Shown: in pieces, positions 28,206 to 37,097 of the stretch
Layout of the letters: each line of letters begins with the position of its first letter
Numbering within the stretch: position 1 is the first letter of the stretch
DNA from: Chloroflexota bacterium
GTDB lineage: Bacteria; Chloroflexota; Anaerolineae; Anaerolineales; UBA4823
NCBI GenBank assembly: GCA_029782365.1
Contig: JAKOUW010000120.1
Span: forward strand, 62,001-126,000
Reading direction: 5' to 3'
DNA length: 64,000 nt
Translations under genes and position numbers: made by a program
Notes under the pieces: model-generated
Database searches by the model: none
What the model was told of the DNA's origin: nothing
The model's input: the letters and a program-made list of their open reading frames with translations, nothing else

Positions 28206-28928
28206 CTAACTGCCTGCTTTCTTTAGAGTGAGTTTGACAGTCAGGGTAATCTTATCGACAATGCTCAGCACAGACGGCACCCTTGGCTGAGTCAGGTTAA
28301 AATCTTCGAAAGTAAACGTGGTGGTGGCAGTGCCAGCGGCGTCGCCCCCATTCACTGTACCCGTCACATCCCAGGTCACCGGTTTCGTGACATCTCGAAT
28401 GGTCAGGTCGCCTGTCACTTTAAAGGAAATATCACCCGAGGTAGGTAATGGGGAAGCCAGGCCGCTGACCTGCTTGGGAACAAACACGATTTCTGGATAC
28501 TGGCTGGCCTGCAGCACCTGGCGGGCGACGAAACCATCACGCATGGAGCTGTCGGTCTTCAAGGTGCCAGCCTGCACCACGAATTTACTGTTGGCTGAAT
28601 CAATCGAGCCATCTGCGGTGACGACGATTGCGCCGTTGATCTGGTTGGTTTTACCGATGGCATCTGATGGCAGTTGAAGAGAGGCTAATTGTTCGCGCAC
28701 CGCGTAGCTGGCTTCGCTTGAACTGGCTACCAATTGAAACTGCGTTCCATTGACCGGTGCTGAATTTTGCGATTGGCTGTCTGAAGCTGGTGTGGCGTTC
28801 GACGAAGTGGACGGGCTTGTCGAGTCGGTGGAAACAGCCTGGCTGGTTGCAGAGGCTGAGCAGGCCGACAGGAGAAGGGTGAAAAGGCTTACCAGCGCGA
28901 TCAAAGAGCGAAAATTGAGACGGGGCAT
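28206..28928 (-). CDS. YceI-like lipoprotein
   Basis: A 240-residue lipoprotein (signal segment with LLLSACSA, then a Ser/Thr-rich linker to about residue 60) with a YceI-like lipocalin-type barrel: ASYAVREQLASLQL, DGSIDSANSKFVVQAGTLKTD, SQYPEIVFVPK, GDLTIRDVTKPVTWDVTG and FEDFNLTQPRVPSV. YceI proteins bind polyisoprenoid lipids and often relate to respiratory or stress lipids. The ATG at 28928 is preferred because the signal peptide begins there; AAGGAG is 11 bases upstream. Confidence 0.88.
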   Translation of the reverse strand: MPRLNFRSLIALVSLFTLLLSACSASATSQAVSTDSTSPSTSSNATPASDSQSQNSAPVNGTQFQLVASSSEASYAVREQLASLQLPSDAIGKTNQINGAIVVTADGSIDSANSKFVVQAGTLKTDSSMRDGFVARQVLQASQYPEIVFVPKQVSGLASPLPTSGDISFKVTGDLTIRDVTKPVTWDVTGTVNGGDAAGTATTTFTFEDFNLTQPRVPSVLSIVDKITLTVKLTLKKAGS

Positions 28929-29075
28929 ATAAAAAGAAACTCCTTTGCGTTTTCCAAATTGACCTGGCGCATTCAACCGGTTTTGCCGGAAAGTGATGAA
29001 ATCCTCCGTTTAATTACGCCAAATATCACCCTATTTTACCGATTTTTGATGACAGGAAAATGAACAAAAATGGGT

Positions 29076-29741
29076 TTATTTTCCCTGGTCTGTCTCGTTC
29101 GCCAGGCCGGCGCGCAGCGCCAGAACCGCAGCCATTGTGCGATCGGCGACCCCCAATTTCGATAAAATCGAGCTGACATAATTTTTCACCGTACCCTCCG
29201 ATAGATACAGCCGTTGGGCGATTTCGGTGTTGCTCATTCCGTGTGCCACAAGGCGCAGCACGGCGACTTCTCTTTCGCTAAGGTCTTTCAATAAATCCGC
29301 CTGGGCTGCAGCGGGCTGCCCGCCCCGGCGCAGTTGGGCTACCAGCTTGCCTGCAACTTGCGGGTCAATATAGGTGCGCCCTTCGAAGGTGCCATTTATG
29401 GCAGCCAGCAAATCTTCGCGAGGAGTGTCTTTCAACAGATATCCCGAGGCTCCATTCCGAATAGCCTCCAAAACCCACTCATCGAAATCATAGGTGGTCA
29501 GCACCAGAACTCGCACCTTGGGAAACTGTTCGCAGATCAGGTGAGTGGCTTGAATACCGTTCATCACCGGCATTTTTAAATCCATCAGGATGACATCCGG
29601 TTTCAACTGCCCGGCTAACTGCACAGCCTCCTCCCCGTTTTCGGCCAGGCCGATCACTTCAATGCCGTTGGAGGTTCCAAGAATCGTGCGTAAACCTTCG
29701 CGCACCACAGCCTGGTCGTCGCAAATCAAAACATTGATCAT
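29076..29741 (-). CDS. NarL/LuxR-type response regulator
   Basis: A 221-residue response regulator: receiver domain with D54 (VILMDLKMPVMNG), conserved T and K (VLTTYDFDEW, YLLKDTPREDL), and LuxR-type DNA-binding domain (LSEREVAVLRLVAHGMSNTEIAQRLYLSEGTVKNYV). Its start overlaps the stop of the histidine kinase by 4 bases, so the pair is a clear two-component system. The divergent MacAB-like export genes are likely targets; palindromes lie in the shared intergenic region. Confidence 0.93.
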   Translation of the reverse strand: MINVLICDDQAVVREGLRTILGTSNGIEVIGLAENGEEAVQLAGQLKPDVILMDLKMPVMNGIQATHLICEQFPKVRVLVLTTYDFDEWVLEAIRNGASGYLLKDTPREDLLAAINGTFEGRTYIDPQVAGKLVAQLRRGGQPAAAQADLLKDLSEREVAVLRLVAHGMSNTEIAQRLYLSEGTVKNYVSSILSKLGVADRTMAAVLALRAGLANETDQGK

Positions 29742-31039
29742 CGTTTCAGCTCCACTGCCAGGGTCACCAGGGTGCCCTGTCCAGGTTGACTCTCAATGCG
29801 CACCTGCCCATCGACGGCTTCGGCGCGCTCTTTCATACCGTGCAGCCCGAACCGGTCAGGCGGGATCGGGTCTTGAGGATTAAAACCAACACCATCATCT
29901 TTGATCTTCAACACAAGCTGGCTCTCATTTTGCGAGACTGCCATGCTCAAGTTCCGTGCGCCGGCGTGGTGCACAGCATTGCGCATAGCTTCTTCCGCCA
30001 CCCTGTAAAAGGTTTGCTCTTGTTCCGGGTTCAGCCCGCTGATTCTTTCCGGCAAATGTAAATCGAGAACCAAGCCGCCGCGCTCAGCTTCGTTGCGCGC
30101 CAGGTGTTCCAAAGCCATGCGCAAACCCAGATCTTCAATCGGAGCAGCGCGCAAAGCCTGGATTGCCCGGCGTGCTTCGTTTAAGCCACGCCGCGTTTGC
30201 ACCAAAACATCTTTGACCAGGTTATGCGCCTGTTCGGGTTTGGTGGCCCAAATTGCTTCGACTGCTTCGAGCTGCACCGCAATGCCGCTCAGGGTGTGCG
30301 CCAGAGTATCATGCAGTTCTCGACCCAGGCGGTTGCGCTCCCGGCTGATTGCCAACTGTTCCTGTGCGAGCGCGTTACTGGCCAACTGGCGGTTGACTTG
30401 CTCCAGGCGGGTATTTTGAGCCCGCAGTTCGGCTGCCAGCCGGGTGATTGTGTAGCCGATCAGCAAGTAAAACAATGTTCGGAAGGTGAGGATGGTAAAT
30501 ACCAGGAAAGGATGGATCCCCATGGCTGGACCCAATATTTCGAGCGAAGTGATATCGACAAAATCAATGACCAACGCATAACCGACAGCCGCTTCAAAGC
30601 CGTACCGCCAGCTCACTAAAATGAGAGGCATGAGCAGCACGATCACCAACTGCCACTGGCTCATCAACGAACGTGCCTGGGTGATCTCAGGCGCTGCCTG
30701 TGGAACAGTCGCTGCGATCGTGCTGGCGATCGGTCCCAGTGTGGAAACAGCCAGGGCGATCGGCAGAAACCATTTTCCCAGCCGGGCGTTGATACCCGGA
30801 AGGATCAGGTACAACAGCAGCACTCCTGACTCACCGATGGTGATCCAGGTGCTGATTTCCTGTCGTTCGAAGGTCGGTCGCAGTCCGCTGTAAACGAAAA
30901 CCAGGCCAAAAAGAGCCAAAATGAACCGGATGCCTGTAAACAGGCGAAATACGGAGACTAAACCTGTATCGAACGATTGTTTTTGCATCGCTGATAATTG
31001 TAGCATGCTGCTCATTTCTTGGTATCTGCACCGGGTCAT
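29738..31039 (-). CDS. NarL-family sensor histidine kinase
   Basis: A histidine kinase of the HisKA_3 class: six membrane segments in residues about 35-200 with short loops, a coiled-coil linker, the dimerisation/phosphoacceptor helix with H243 (ERNRLGRELHDTLAHTLSG), and a HATPase_c domain (AMRNAVHHAGARNL, KIKDDGVGFNP, GLHGMKERAEAVDG). The membrane sensor resembles those that detect envelope or antibiotic stress. The start is uncertain: ATGs at 31039, 31015 and 30988 all lack a clear ribosome site. It phosphorylates the downstream regulator. Confidence 0.9.
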   Translation of the reverse strand: MTRCRYQEMSSMLQLSAMQKQSFDTGLVSVFRLFTGIRFILALFGLVFVYSGLRPTFERQEISTWITIGESGVLLLYLILPGINARLGKWFLPIALAVSTLGPIASTIAATVPQAAPEITQARSLMSQWQLVIVLLMPLILVSWRYGFEAAVGYALVIDFVDITSLEILGPAMGIHPFLVFTILTFRTLFYLLIGYTITRLAAELRAQNTRLEQVNRQLASNALAQEQLAISRERNRLGRELHDTLAHTLSGIAVQLEAVEAIWATKPEQAHNLVKDVLVQTRRGLNEARRAIQALRAAPIEDLGLRMALEHLARNEAERGGLVLDLHLPERISGLNPEQEQTFYRVAEEAMRNAVHHAGARNLSMAVSQNESQLVLKIKDDGVGFNPQDPIPPDRFGLHGMKERAEAVDGQVRIESQPGQGTLVTLAVELKR

Positions 31040-31047
31040 GTATGGAT

Positions 31048-31061
31048 ATGACCGGGGTCAT
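31048..31061. promoter_or_regulatory. Operator-like palindrome upstream of histidine kinase
   Basis: ATGACC-GG-GGTCAT is an inverted repeat. An additional GGTCAT lies at 31034-31039 and ATGACT at 31070-31075, giving four half-sites in 42 bases, the two ATGAC copies 22 bases apart (two helical turns). They overlap the kinase start region. Confidence 0.5.
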
Positions 31062-31089
31062 AAGGGAATATGACTGGAGTGAATAGCCA

Positions 31090-31103
31090 GAATCGAGCGA
31101 TTC
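31090..31103. promoter_or_regulatory. Second palindrome in kinase/MacA-like intergenic region
   Basis: GAATCG-AG-CGATTC is an inverted repeat 68 bases upstream of the MacA-like start. It differs in sequence from the ATGACC sites, so a different protein may bind. Confidence 0.4.
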
Positions 31104-31170
31104 GACGAAAATAGAAATTGGCCAGCCATTTCAGGCCTGTCTCATATAAAAAAATTTGGAGGATCTCTTT

Positions 31171-32766
31171 ATGAAACGATTGAAAAATATTTCGTTGGTG
31201 ATTGTTGCCGCCGCACTCGTGTTGTCGGCCTGCGCCGGTTTAAATCCGGCCGCGTCCAACACCACCAGCAGCACAGCTTCGCAAACAACCGTCAGCATAA
31301 ACAAAGGATCGTTGATTGCGTCGATCAGCGCGACCGGCAATGTGCGTTCGGCGCAGAATGCCATTCTCACCTGGCAAGCCAGCGGTAAGGTGGGGCAGGT
31401 CAATGTCGTTGTTGGACAAAAAGTAAATGCCAATGACATAATGGCTGCGCTCGACCCCACCACGCTGCCGCAATCTTTGCTTCAGGCAAAGGTATCGGTG
31501 ATCAACGCCCAGAAAAACCTGGATGCCTTGCTCCATCCTACCGAACTGCAAATTGCCCAGGCGAAGTCTGCTTTAGAGCAGGCCCAGCAAAATTTGAATG
31601 ATCTGATGAACCCTTCGCCAACGGCCCTCGCCCAGGCTGAAGCAAATTTGCTGACGGCTCAATCCAATGTTACCGAAGCTCAGCGCGTGGTAACCGCTCT
31701 GGGTTATGACCGCGGCACCGAATCGGCCATAACCAAGGCCAAGGCAGATTATCTGGTGGCTCAACAGACCGTTGACTCATTGCAAACCCGTTATGACAAT
31801 CAACCCGGCGATCCGGCGACGGATCCTGGCAAAGCCCAGGCTCTGGCTAACCTCACCGCCGCGATTGCCAATCGCGATAAGGCCCTGATGTACTTGAACT
31901 GGTACTCCAGCCCGCCAACTGCTGAGGAAATTGCCACGAAGAAGAGCGATCTCGCCCTGGCGCAGGCCAAGCTGGAAGACGCCCAGAAAGCAGTAGATGC
32001 ATTGAAAAATCCCGGCGCTGTGGATATTGCCCTGGCGAAAGCCAAGGTCGCAGATGCCCAGAAGAATCTGGACACGCTGACAAAAGGACCTGCGGCAGAT
32101 GATTTGACCATTGCCCAAACCAACCTGACCACCGCCGAAGCCAATTTGAACGCCGCATTTGTGATGGCTCCGTTTACCTCAACCGTAACCGATGTGCAGG
32201 TCTCACAAGGGGACCAGGTTACGACTGGCAAGACGGCATTCCGAGTGGATGACATGAGCAAGATGTTTGTAGATTTATCAGTTAATGAAATTGATTATCC
32301 CCAGGTCAAAGTTGGCCAGGCAGTCACCATTACCCTGGATGCTTTGCCCGATAAAGCATACGCCGGGCAGGTTTACAAAGTCGGAACTGTGGGAACCACG
32401 ACACAAAGCGTGGTCAACTTCACCATCACCGTGCTGCTGACAAACATTGATGATTCCGTAAAACCAGGTATGACGGCAGCCGCTTATATCCAGGTTGCCA
32501 ACGTCAATGATGTTTTGATCGTGCCATCACAATCCATTCAGACCAATAACGGTAGAAAGTATGTGTACCTGGTGGACGCAACTGGTGCTCAGCAGCAAGT
32601 GCAGGTGCAAACCGGCATTTCGTCAGATGTCTCGACGCAGATTATTTCAGATAACCTGCGCGAGGGTGACCAGATTTTGCTCACCCCGCCAGCGGCGCGC
32701 GGCTTTAACGTGCGTACAGGCGTTGGAGGCGGTAATGTTCAATCCGCCGGTGGAGGCCAGCCATGA
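31171..32766 (+). CDS. MacA/HlyD-like membrane-fusion lipoprotein
   Basis: A 531-residue adaptor protein: lipoprotein signal (VIVAAALVLSACAG), barrel-sandwich halves (SISATGNVRSAQNAILTWQ; FVMAPFTSTVTDVQVSQGD) flanking a long alpha-helical hairpin with repeated Ala/Gln/Leu-rich units (LAQAKLEDAQKAVDALKNP), then beta-barrel and membrane-proximal domains. It would couple the ABC pump to export. The helical hairpin, about 230 residues, is longer than in E. coli MacA. The ATG at 31171 has GGAGG 8 bases upstream. Stop overlaps the ATPase start by 4 bases. Confidence 0.9.
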   Translation: MKRLKNISLVIVAAALVLSACAGLNPAASNTTSSTASQTTVSINKGSLIASISATGNVRSAQNAILTWQASGKVGQVNVVVGQKVNANDIMAALDPTTLPQSLLQAKVSVINAQKNLDALLHPTELQIAQAKSALEQAQQNLNDLMNPSPTALAQAEANLLTAQSNVTEAQRVVTALGYDRGTESAITKAKADYLVAQQTVDSLQTRYDNQPGDPATDPGKAQALANLTAAIANRDKALMYLNWYSSPPTAEEIATKKSDLALAQAKLEDAQKAVDALKNPGAVDIALAKAKVADAQKNLDTLTKGPAADDLTIAQTNLTTAEANLNAAFVMAPFTSTVTDVQVSQGDQVTTGKTAFRVDDMSKMFVDLSVNEIDYPQVKVGQAVTITLDALPDKAYAGQVYKVGTVGTTTQSVVNFTITVLLTNIDDSVKPGMTAAAYIQVANVNDVLIVPSQSIQTNNGRKYVYLVDATGAQQQVQVQTGISSDVSTQIISDNLREGDQILLTPPAARGFNVRTGVGGGNVQSAGGGQP

Positions 32767-33449
32767 GCGACCAGCCTGTCATTGTTGCCAAGAATCTGAA
32801 GAAGATCTATCCCATGGGCAACGTGAAGGTCAACGCACTGGCAGGTGTTACTTTGCAAATCCAGTCTGGTGAATTAGTTGCGATCATGGGTCCATCGGGT
32901 TCAGGCAAATCTACTCTGATGAATATCCTGGGCTGTCTGGATCGCCCCACCAGCGGGACGTATGTTCTGGATGGAGAAGATGTCTCCCGGCTGGTGGATG
33001 ACCGCCTGGCCCAGGTGCGCAACCGCAAAGTCGGATTCATCTTCCAAAGTTTTAACCTGCTGCCTCGTATGAGCGCTTTGAACAATGTTGAACTTCCGCT
33101 GCGTTATTCCGGCATAGGCAAAGGGCGCCGTGAACGGGCCCAACAAGCCCTGGAAGCAGTGGGTTTGAAAGACCGCATGAAACACAGGCCAAACGAGCTG
33201 TCCGGCGGGCAGCAGCAGCGCGTGGCGATCGCTAGGGCGCTGGTTAACAGCCCCGCCATTTTAATGGCAGATGAGCCGACAGGCAACCTGGACAGCCGGT
33301 CTGGAAAGGAAATCATGGAACTGATTTTGCGCCTGAATCAGGAGCGCAATACAACAGTCATTATCATCACCCATGATCCTACCATCGCTGCCCAGACGCG
33401 CCGAATCATCCGGCTCAAAGACGGCCTGTTGGAGGAGCCTAAGCTGTGA
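32763..33449 (+). CDS. MacB/LolD-type ABC transporter ATP-binding protein
   Basis: A 228-residue ABC ATPase with Walker A ([14 protein letters not shown]), Q-loop ([14 protein letters not shown]), signature [15 protein letters not shown], Walker B ([13 protein letters not shown]) and switch H (IIITHD). It belongs to the MacB/LolD/FtsE clade. It overlaps both neighbours by 4 bases, indicating coupled translation with the adaptor and permease. ATPase and permease are separate chains here, unlike E. coli MacB. Confidence 0.93.
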   Translation: MSDQPVIVAKNLKKIYPMGNVKVNALAGVTLQIQSGELVAIMGPSGSGKSTLMNILGCLDRPTSGTYVLDGEDVSRLVDDRLAQVRNRKVGFIFQSFNLLPRMSALNNVELPLRYSGIGKGRRERAQQALEAVGLKDRMKHRPNELSGGQQQRVAIARALVNSPAILMADEPTGNLDSRSGKEIMELILRLNQERNTTVIIITHDPTIAAQTRRIIRLKDGLLEEPKL

Positions 33450-34669
33450 ATATTTTCCAAATTCTTTTTGAAGCTTTTGAAAGCATTGGCTCAAACAAGC
33501 TGCGTTCAGCCCTCACGATGTTGGGCATTGTGATCGGCGTGGCTTCGGTCATTTCCATGTTGGCGATAGGCAACGGGGCCTCAGCCTCCATCAATAACTC
33601 CATCAGCAGCCTGGGTTCAAACCTGATTTTTGTCTCTACGACCAACCAATATGTGCGCAGCCCACAACCGCTGACGACCAAAGATGTCAGTATTTTGCTC
33701 AGCTCGCCTGAGGCAACAGCGATTGCCCGGGTCGCCCCGGTGATGCAAGGCCGGGCATCGGTCAGTGTACCCGGGGTATCCGTCAGTACGACAATCTATG
33801 GCGTCGACACAACCTATGCCTCCATGCGCAACCTAACCATTGCAGATGGTTCACAGGTGTCAGACGCTTCGGTCAACAACCGTTCGGCGGTGGCAGTCTT
33901 GGGCTCCAGCGTTGCCGAAAGCTTATTCGGCACAACCAAAAATGTGGTTGGCAAGTCAATTCGCATCCAGGGGCAGATCTTCACCGTCATCGGTGTTTTA
34001 AACTCCCTGGGAGGCGGCGGTTTTGGCAACCAGGATGACCAGATCTTGATTCCGATCACCACAGCCCAATCACGCTTGCTGCGCCGCACCAGCAAGAACC
34101 AGTTGGATCAAATTATTGTGCAAGCGGTGTCAGCTGAAACAGCCACCGAGGCTGTAAACCAAATCAATACGATCATGGCCGCTTCCCACAATACGACCGT
34201 TGATAAGCCTGACATCACAACGTTAAACCAACAAGATATCCTCAACACAGCCACCTCAATTACAGGGACCCTCACCATCTTCCTGGGCGGCATCGGCGGT
34301 ATCTCGCTTCTGGTGGGTGGCATTGGCATCATGAATATTATGCTGGTGACGGTCACCGAACGAACGCGTGAGATCGGTTTGCGAAAAGCGCTTGGAGCGC
34401 GCAAAATGGATATCCTGGTGCAGTTTTTGACTGAGTCGTCTGTGCTCAGCCTGATTGGAGGTTTGGTCGGGCTGGCCTTGGCCTGGGGCATCACAACGAT
34501 TGTCGCCCAGGTAGCGGCCTCAACTGGCACTTCCTTTACACCTCTCATCAAGTTGGACACTGTCCTGCTGGCGACGTTGTTTTCTGCCGCCGTTGGCTTA
34601 TTCTTTGGCTTCTACCCGGCCAATCGGGCGGCCAATTTGCAGCCTGTTGAAGCTCTGCGGTACGAATAA
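33446..34669 (+). CDS. MacB-like ABC transporter permease
   Basis: A 407-residue MacB/FtsX-type permease: first membrane segment (SALTMLGIVIGVASVISMLAIG), a large extracytoplasmic MacB periplasmic-core domain (about 45-270), then three C-terminal membrane segments (FLGGIGGISLLVGGIGIMNI; SVLSLIGGLVGLALAWGI; VLLATLFSAAVGLFFGF) with the coupling helix TERTREIGLRKALGARK and terminal P-V-E-A-L-R-Y-E. It starts with GTG overlapping the ATPase stop. Likely exports peptides, lipids or antimicrobials as a mechanotransmission pump. Confidence 0.92.
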   Translation: MNIFQILFEAFESIGSNKLRSALTMLGIVIGVASVISMLAIGNGASASINNSISSLGSNLIFVSTTNQYVRSPQPLTTKDVSILLSSPEATAIARVAPVMQGRASVSVPGVSVSTTIYGVDTTYASMRNLTIADGSQVSDASVNNRSAVAVLGSSVAESLFGTTKNVVGKSIRIQGQIFTVIGVLNSLGGGGFGNQDDQILIPITTAQSRLLRRTSKNQLDQIIVQAVSAETATEAVNQINTIMAASHNTTVDKPDITTLNQQDILNTATSITGTLTIFLGGIGGISLLVGGIGIMNIMLVTVTERTREIGLRKALGARKMDILVQFLTESSVLSLIGGLVGLALAWGITTIVAQVAASTGTSFTPLIKLDTVLLATLFSAAVGLFFGFYPANRAANLQPVEALRYE

Positions 34670-34680
34670 TCCTTTCAAGT

Positions 34681-34715
34681 AATCAAAATGCCCCATCAAT
34701 TGGGGCATTTTGATT
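34681..34715. terminator. Bidirectional terminator after the MacAB-like operon
   Basis: A perfect 15-bp inverted repeat (34681-34695 with 34701-34715) has a 5-base loop. Its AT-rich outer ends give U tracts on both strands. It lies between convergent genes. Confidence 0.88.
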
Positions 34716-34724
34716 GTAGGGGGA

Positions 34725-35939
34725 TCAGCTCGCCACACCCAACTTCTTGCGCACTGTTTCAAGCAAAGGTGAGACGCGGGCCTTTTTCACTCCAGACATT
34801 GATTTGGTGCTCAAGCGGTACGCCATGGTGACGATTGCCATGCCCGCTTCCGATTTGGGGGCTGTGGTTACCAACGGCTTGCCAGTTAAGATAGCCTGTA
34901 CGAACCCAGCACAATCATAAGGAATCTCGAATATTGGCCGGTTGCGCAGCACCGGAATAATTTTTGTGGTGGGCAAGTGGTTCTCGGCGATCGTGTTGTT
35001 GATCACCGGCACCACTTTTTCCAAATCCAGTCCCATACGATCAAATATATCCAACGCATCACAGGCAGATTTGATCGAGGCCAACTCGGGCGAAACGGCA
35101 AGGAGGATTATGTCTGATCGTTCAAGAATGTTCAGCACAGGCTCTGTGAGGTGGTTGCCGGCGTCAATCACCAAATATGGGAAATGGCTTTGCATATAGG
35201 GCCAAATCATGTCAACGGTGGCAGGCGTAACCAGCTCAGCCTCTGCCGCAGAATCAGGAGCGGGCATCAATTTTATGCCCGCATCGTGTTTCAAGAGGAG
35301 CTCCGCAATCAAGTGTTCTTCGATATTGGCGTCTGAGAATTTATTCAACACCACAGGGGTTTGTTTTGCTTTGATATTCAAGAACAACCCACAGTGTCCG
35401 CTGTTCAAATTCATATCCCACAGACCCACATCGATATCCCAAAGCTGAGCCAGCGAGATTGCCAGATTCACTGATATGGAAGTGGTGCCCACGCCGCCTC
35501 GCAGGCTGAACACGGTGATCGTCTTGGCACCAGTTTCGATCAGAGTACCTTCGGATCCTTTCGAGCGCGACAACAGCGCGCTGACCCGCAAATTGAGCTC
35601 AGTAGCCGTGACGTTCTTGCCCAGATAATCATCCGCCCCTGCCTGCAGGCCAGCTATTTTATCTTCGATTTCTGTTTTGGATGTCAGCATCATCACAGGG
35701 GTGTGCGCTCGTGCAGGGATCAGGCGCAAGGCGCGCACAAATTCGAAGCCGATCATTTCAGGCATGTTGACATCCGAAATGATCAAATCCGCATTGTTTT
35801 CCGTCGCCTTCAGCCAGTCCAATGCCACCAGAGGGTTGCTGAGCGCTGTGACGACATAACCCAGGCGGGTTAATGCGGCCTTCAATTTGAATAAGATAAT
35901 CTCACTGTCATCTACCAGAAGAATATGTTCATTTGCCAT
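34725..35939 (-). CDS. CpaE/TadZ-like protein: receiver domain fused to ParA-type ATPase domain
   Basis: A 404-residue protein. Residues 1-125 form a receiver domain with D56 (LIISDVNMPEMIGFEF) and the conserved Lys replaced in DDYLGKNVTA. Residues about 140-375 form a ParA/MinD-like domain with the degenerate P-loop RGGVGTTS (both lysines of KGGxGKT replaced), WDMNLNSGH and YLVIDAGNHL, as in CpaE/TadZ, which localise Tad pilus machinery. No other pilus gene is in the window, so the role is uncertain; polar localisation or regulation are options. Confidence 0.85.
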   Translation of the reverse strand: MANEHILLVDDSEIILFKLKAALTRLGYVVTALSNPLVALDWLKATENNADLIISDVNMPEMIGFEFVRALRLIPARAHTPVMMLTSKTEIEDKIAGLQAGADDYLGKNVTATELNLRVSALLSRSKGSEGTLIETGAKTITVFSLRGGVGTTSISVNLAISLAQLWDIDVGLWDMNLNSGHCGLFLNIKAKQTPVVLNKFSDANIEEHLIAELLLKHDAGIKLMPAPDSAAEAELVTPATVDMIWPYMQSHFPYLVIDAGNHLTEPVLNILERSDIILLAVSPELASIKSACDALDIFDRMGLDLEKVVPVINNTIAENHLPTTKIIPVLRNRPIFEIPYDCAGFVQAILTGKPLVTTAPKSEAGMAIVTMAYRLSTKSMSGVKKARVSPLLETVRKKLGVAS

Positions 35940-36086
35940 TCTTCACTCCGTTTGCAGGGGGGTCTTTGAAGATAAATGTCTTCTTGTTGAGTTCCAAGGG
36001 ATAATAACTCTTAAGTGTACCCTGATTAGTGAATGTTTTCCCAAATTTGTGCGCAACCACGATAATCGATGAAATAGCAACGGTCA

Positions 36087-36908
36087 TCATGGGTGTTGCA
36101 GCAGACGAGCCTCGAGTTCTTGTTTGACACGACTAAATTCGATTGAGATTTTTTGCAAAAGCTCTGGTGCGCCTGCCAGTGAGTTCGCTTTGGCCAGTTT
36201 CTCCATTTCGAAGCAAATATCCCCCAATGGTTTCGCGCCAAGCTGGTAGCTGTTTCCTTTCAATGTGTGAGCGGCTCTCTGCAGATCCGGGTAACGTTCT
36301 GCTGAGATTTGCCGTCTCATTTGCTCGATCAACATTGGGCTGTTGGCGTTGTACAGATCAATCAAATCGCTCAATACCCCCTGGCCTTCTTCACCCATCA
36401 TTGCGAGGAATTCATCGAGCACCGCAGTGTCCACAGCCGCACCAGCAGGTTGACTGGCTGCAGGTAAAGATTGATTATTCACTGCAGTCTTTTGGCTTTG
36501 AGAGAGTGCACGAACCAAGGCTTCGATTTCGATCGGTTTCGCCAGGTAATCATCCATTCCACCCTGGAGTAAACGCTCACGATCCCCGGTCATGGCATTG
36601 GCTGTCAGGGCAACTATGCGCGGCTGTCTTTCCTTGGGAAGTGTCTGGCGGATCATCTGAGTGGCCTCTTCGCCGCTCATTTCCGGCATCATCACGTCCA
36701 TCAGAATCAGATCATAATCCTTATCTTTGAATGCATCGACTGCCTCACGGCCGTTGTTGGCAATGTCTGCTGCGAAACCGAGCCGTTTTAAAAGGTTTAG
36801 GATTACCTTTTGATTGACCAGGTTATCCTCTGCAACCAAGATGCGCAGCGGCAGCTTTCTTCCCAGGTCTGGATCGAATTTGAAAGGTGAATTTTGATTC
36901 TGTTCCAT
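36087..36908 (-). CDS. Receiver-HPt protein (phosphorelay intermediate)
   Basis: A 273-residue protein with a receiver domain (about residues 21-140; D71 in LILMDVMMPEMSGEEA) of the type found at the end of hybrid histidine kinases, a linker, and a histidine phosphotransfer domain (about 160-265) with the acceptor H214 in RAAHTLKGNSYQLG. It carries no kinase or DNA-binding domain, so it would relay phosphate between a separate kinase and regulator. It is upstream of the CpaE-like gene on the same strand with a 147-base gap that shows no clear terminator. Confidence 0.9.
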   Translation of the reverse strand: MEQNQNSPFKFDPDLGRKLPLRILVAEDNLVNQKVILNLLKRLGFAADIANNGREAVDAFKDKDYDLILMDVMMPEMSGEEATQMIRQTLPKERQPRIVALTANAMTGDRERLLQGGMDDYLAKPIEIEALVRALSQSQKTAVNNQSLPAASQPAGAAVDTAVLDEFLAMMGEEGQGVLSDLIDLYNANSPMLIEQMRRQISAERYPDLQRAAHTLKGNSYQLGAKPLGDICFEMEKLAKANSLAGAPELLQKISIEFSRVKQELEARLLQHP

Positions 36909-37097
36909 ATTAAATCCTGATGAAACATGCGCGGTAAGGCTTAAGGTATCTTAACATAACCTTTTTCATTATCCCATAAAAAATGCGCAAAAATCAAACA
37001 CTCCTCGATCATTGTTAAAAAACCATTCGGGTTGGTGCAGGAATGCTTCGAAGTTAAGATATAATCTTTTAGGCAAATAACTCCTGTTAAGAGACGG

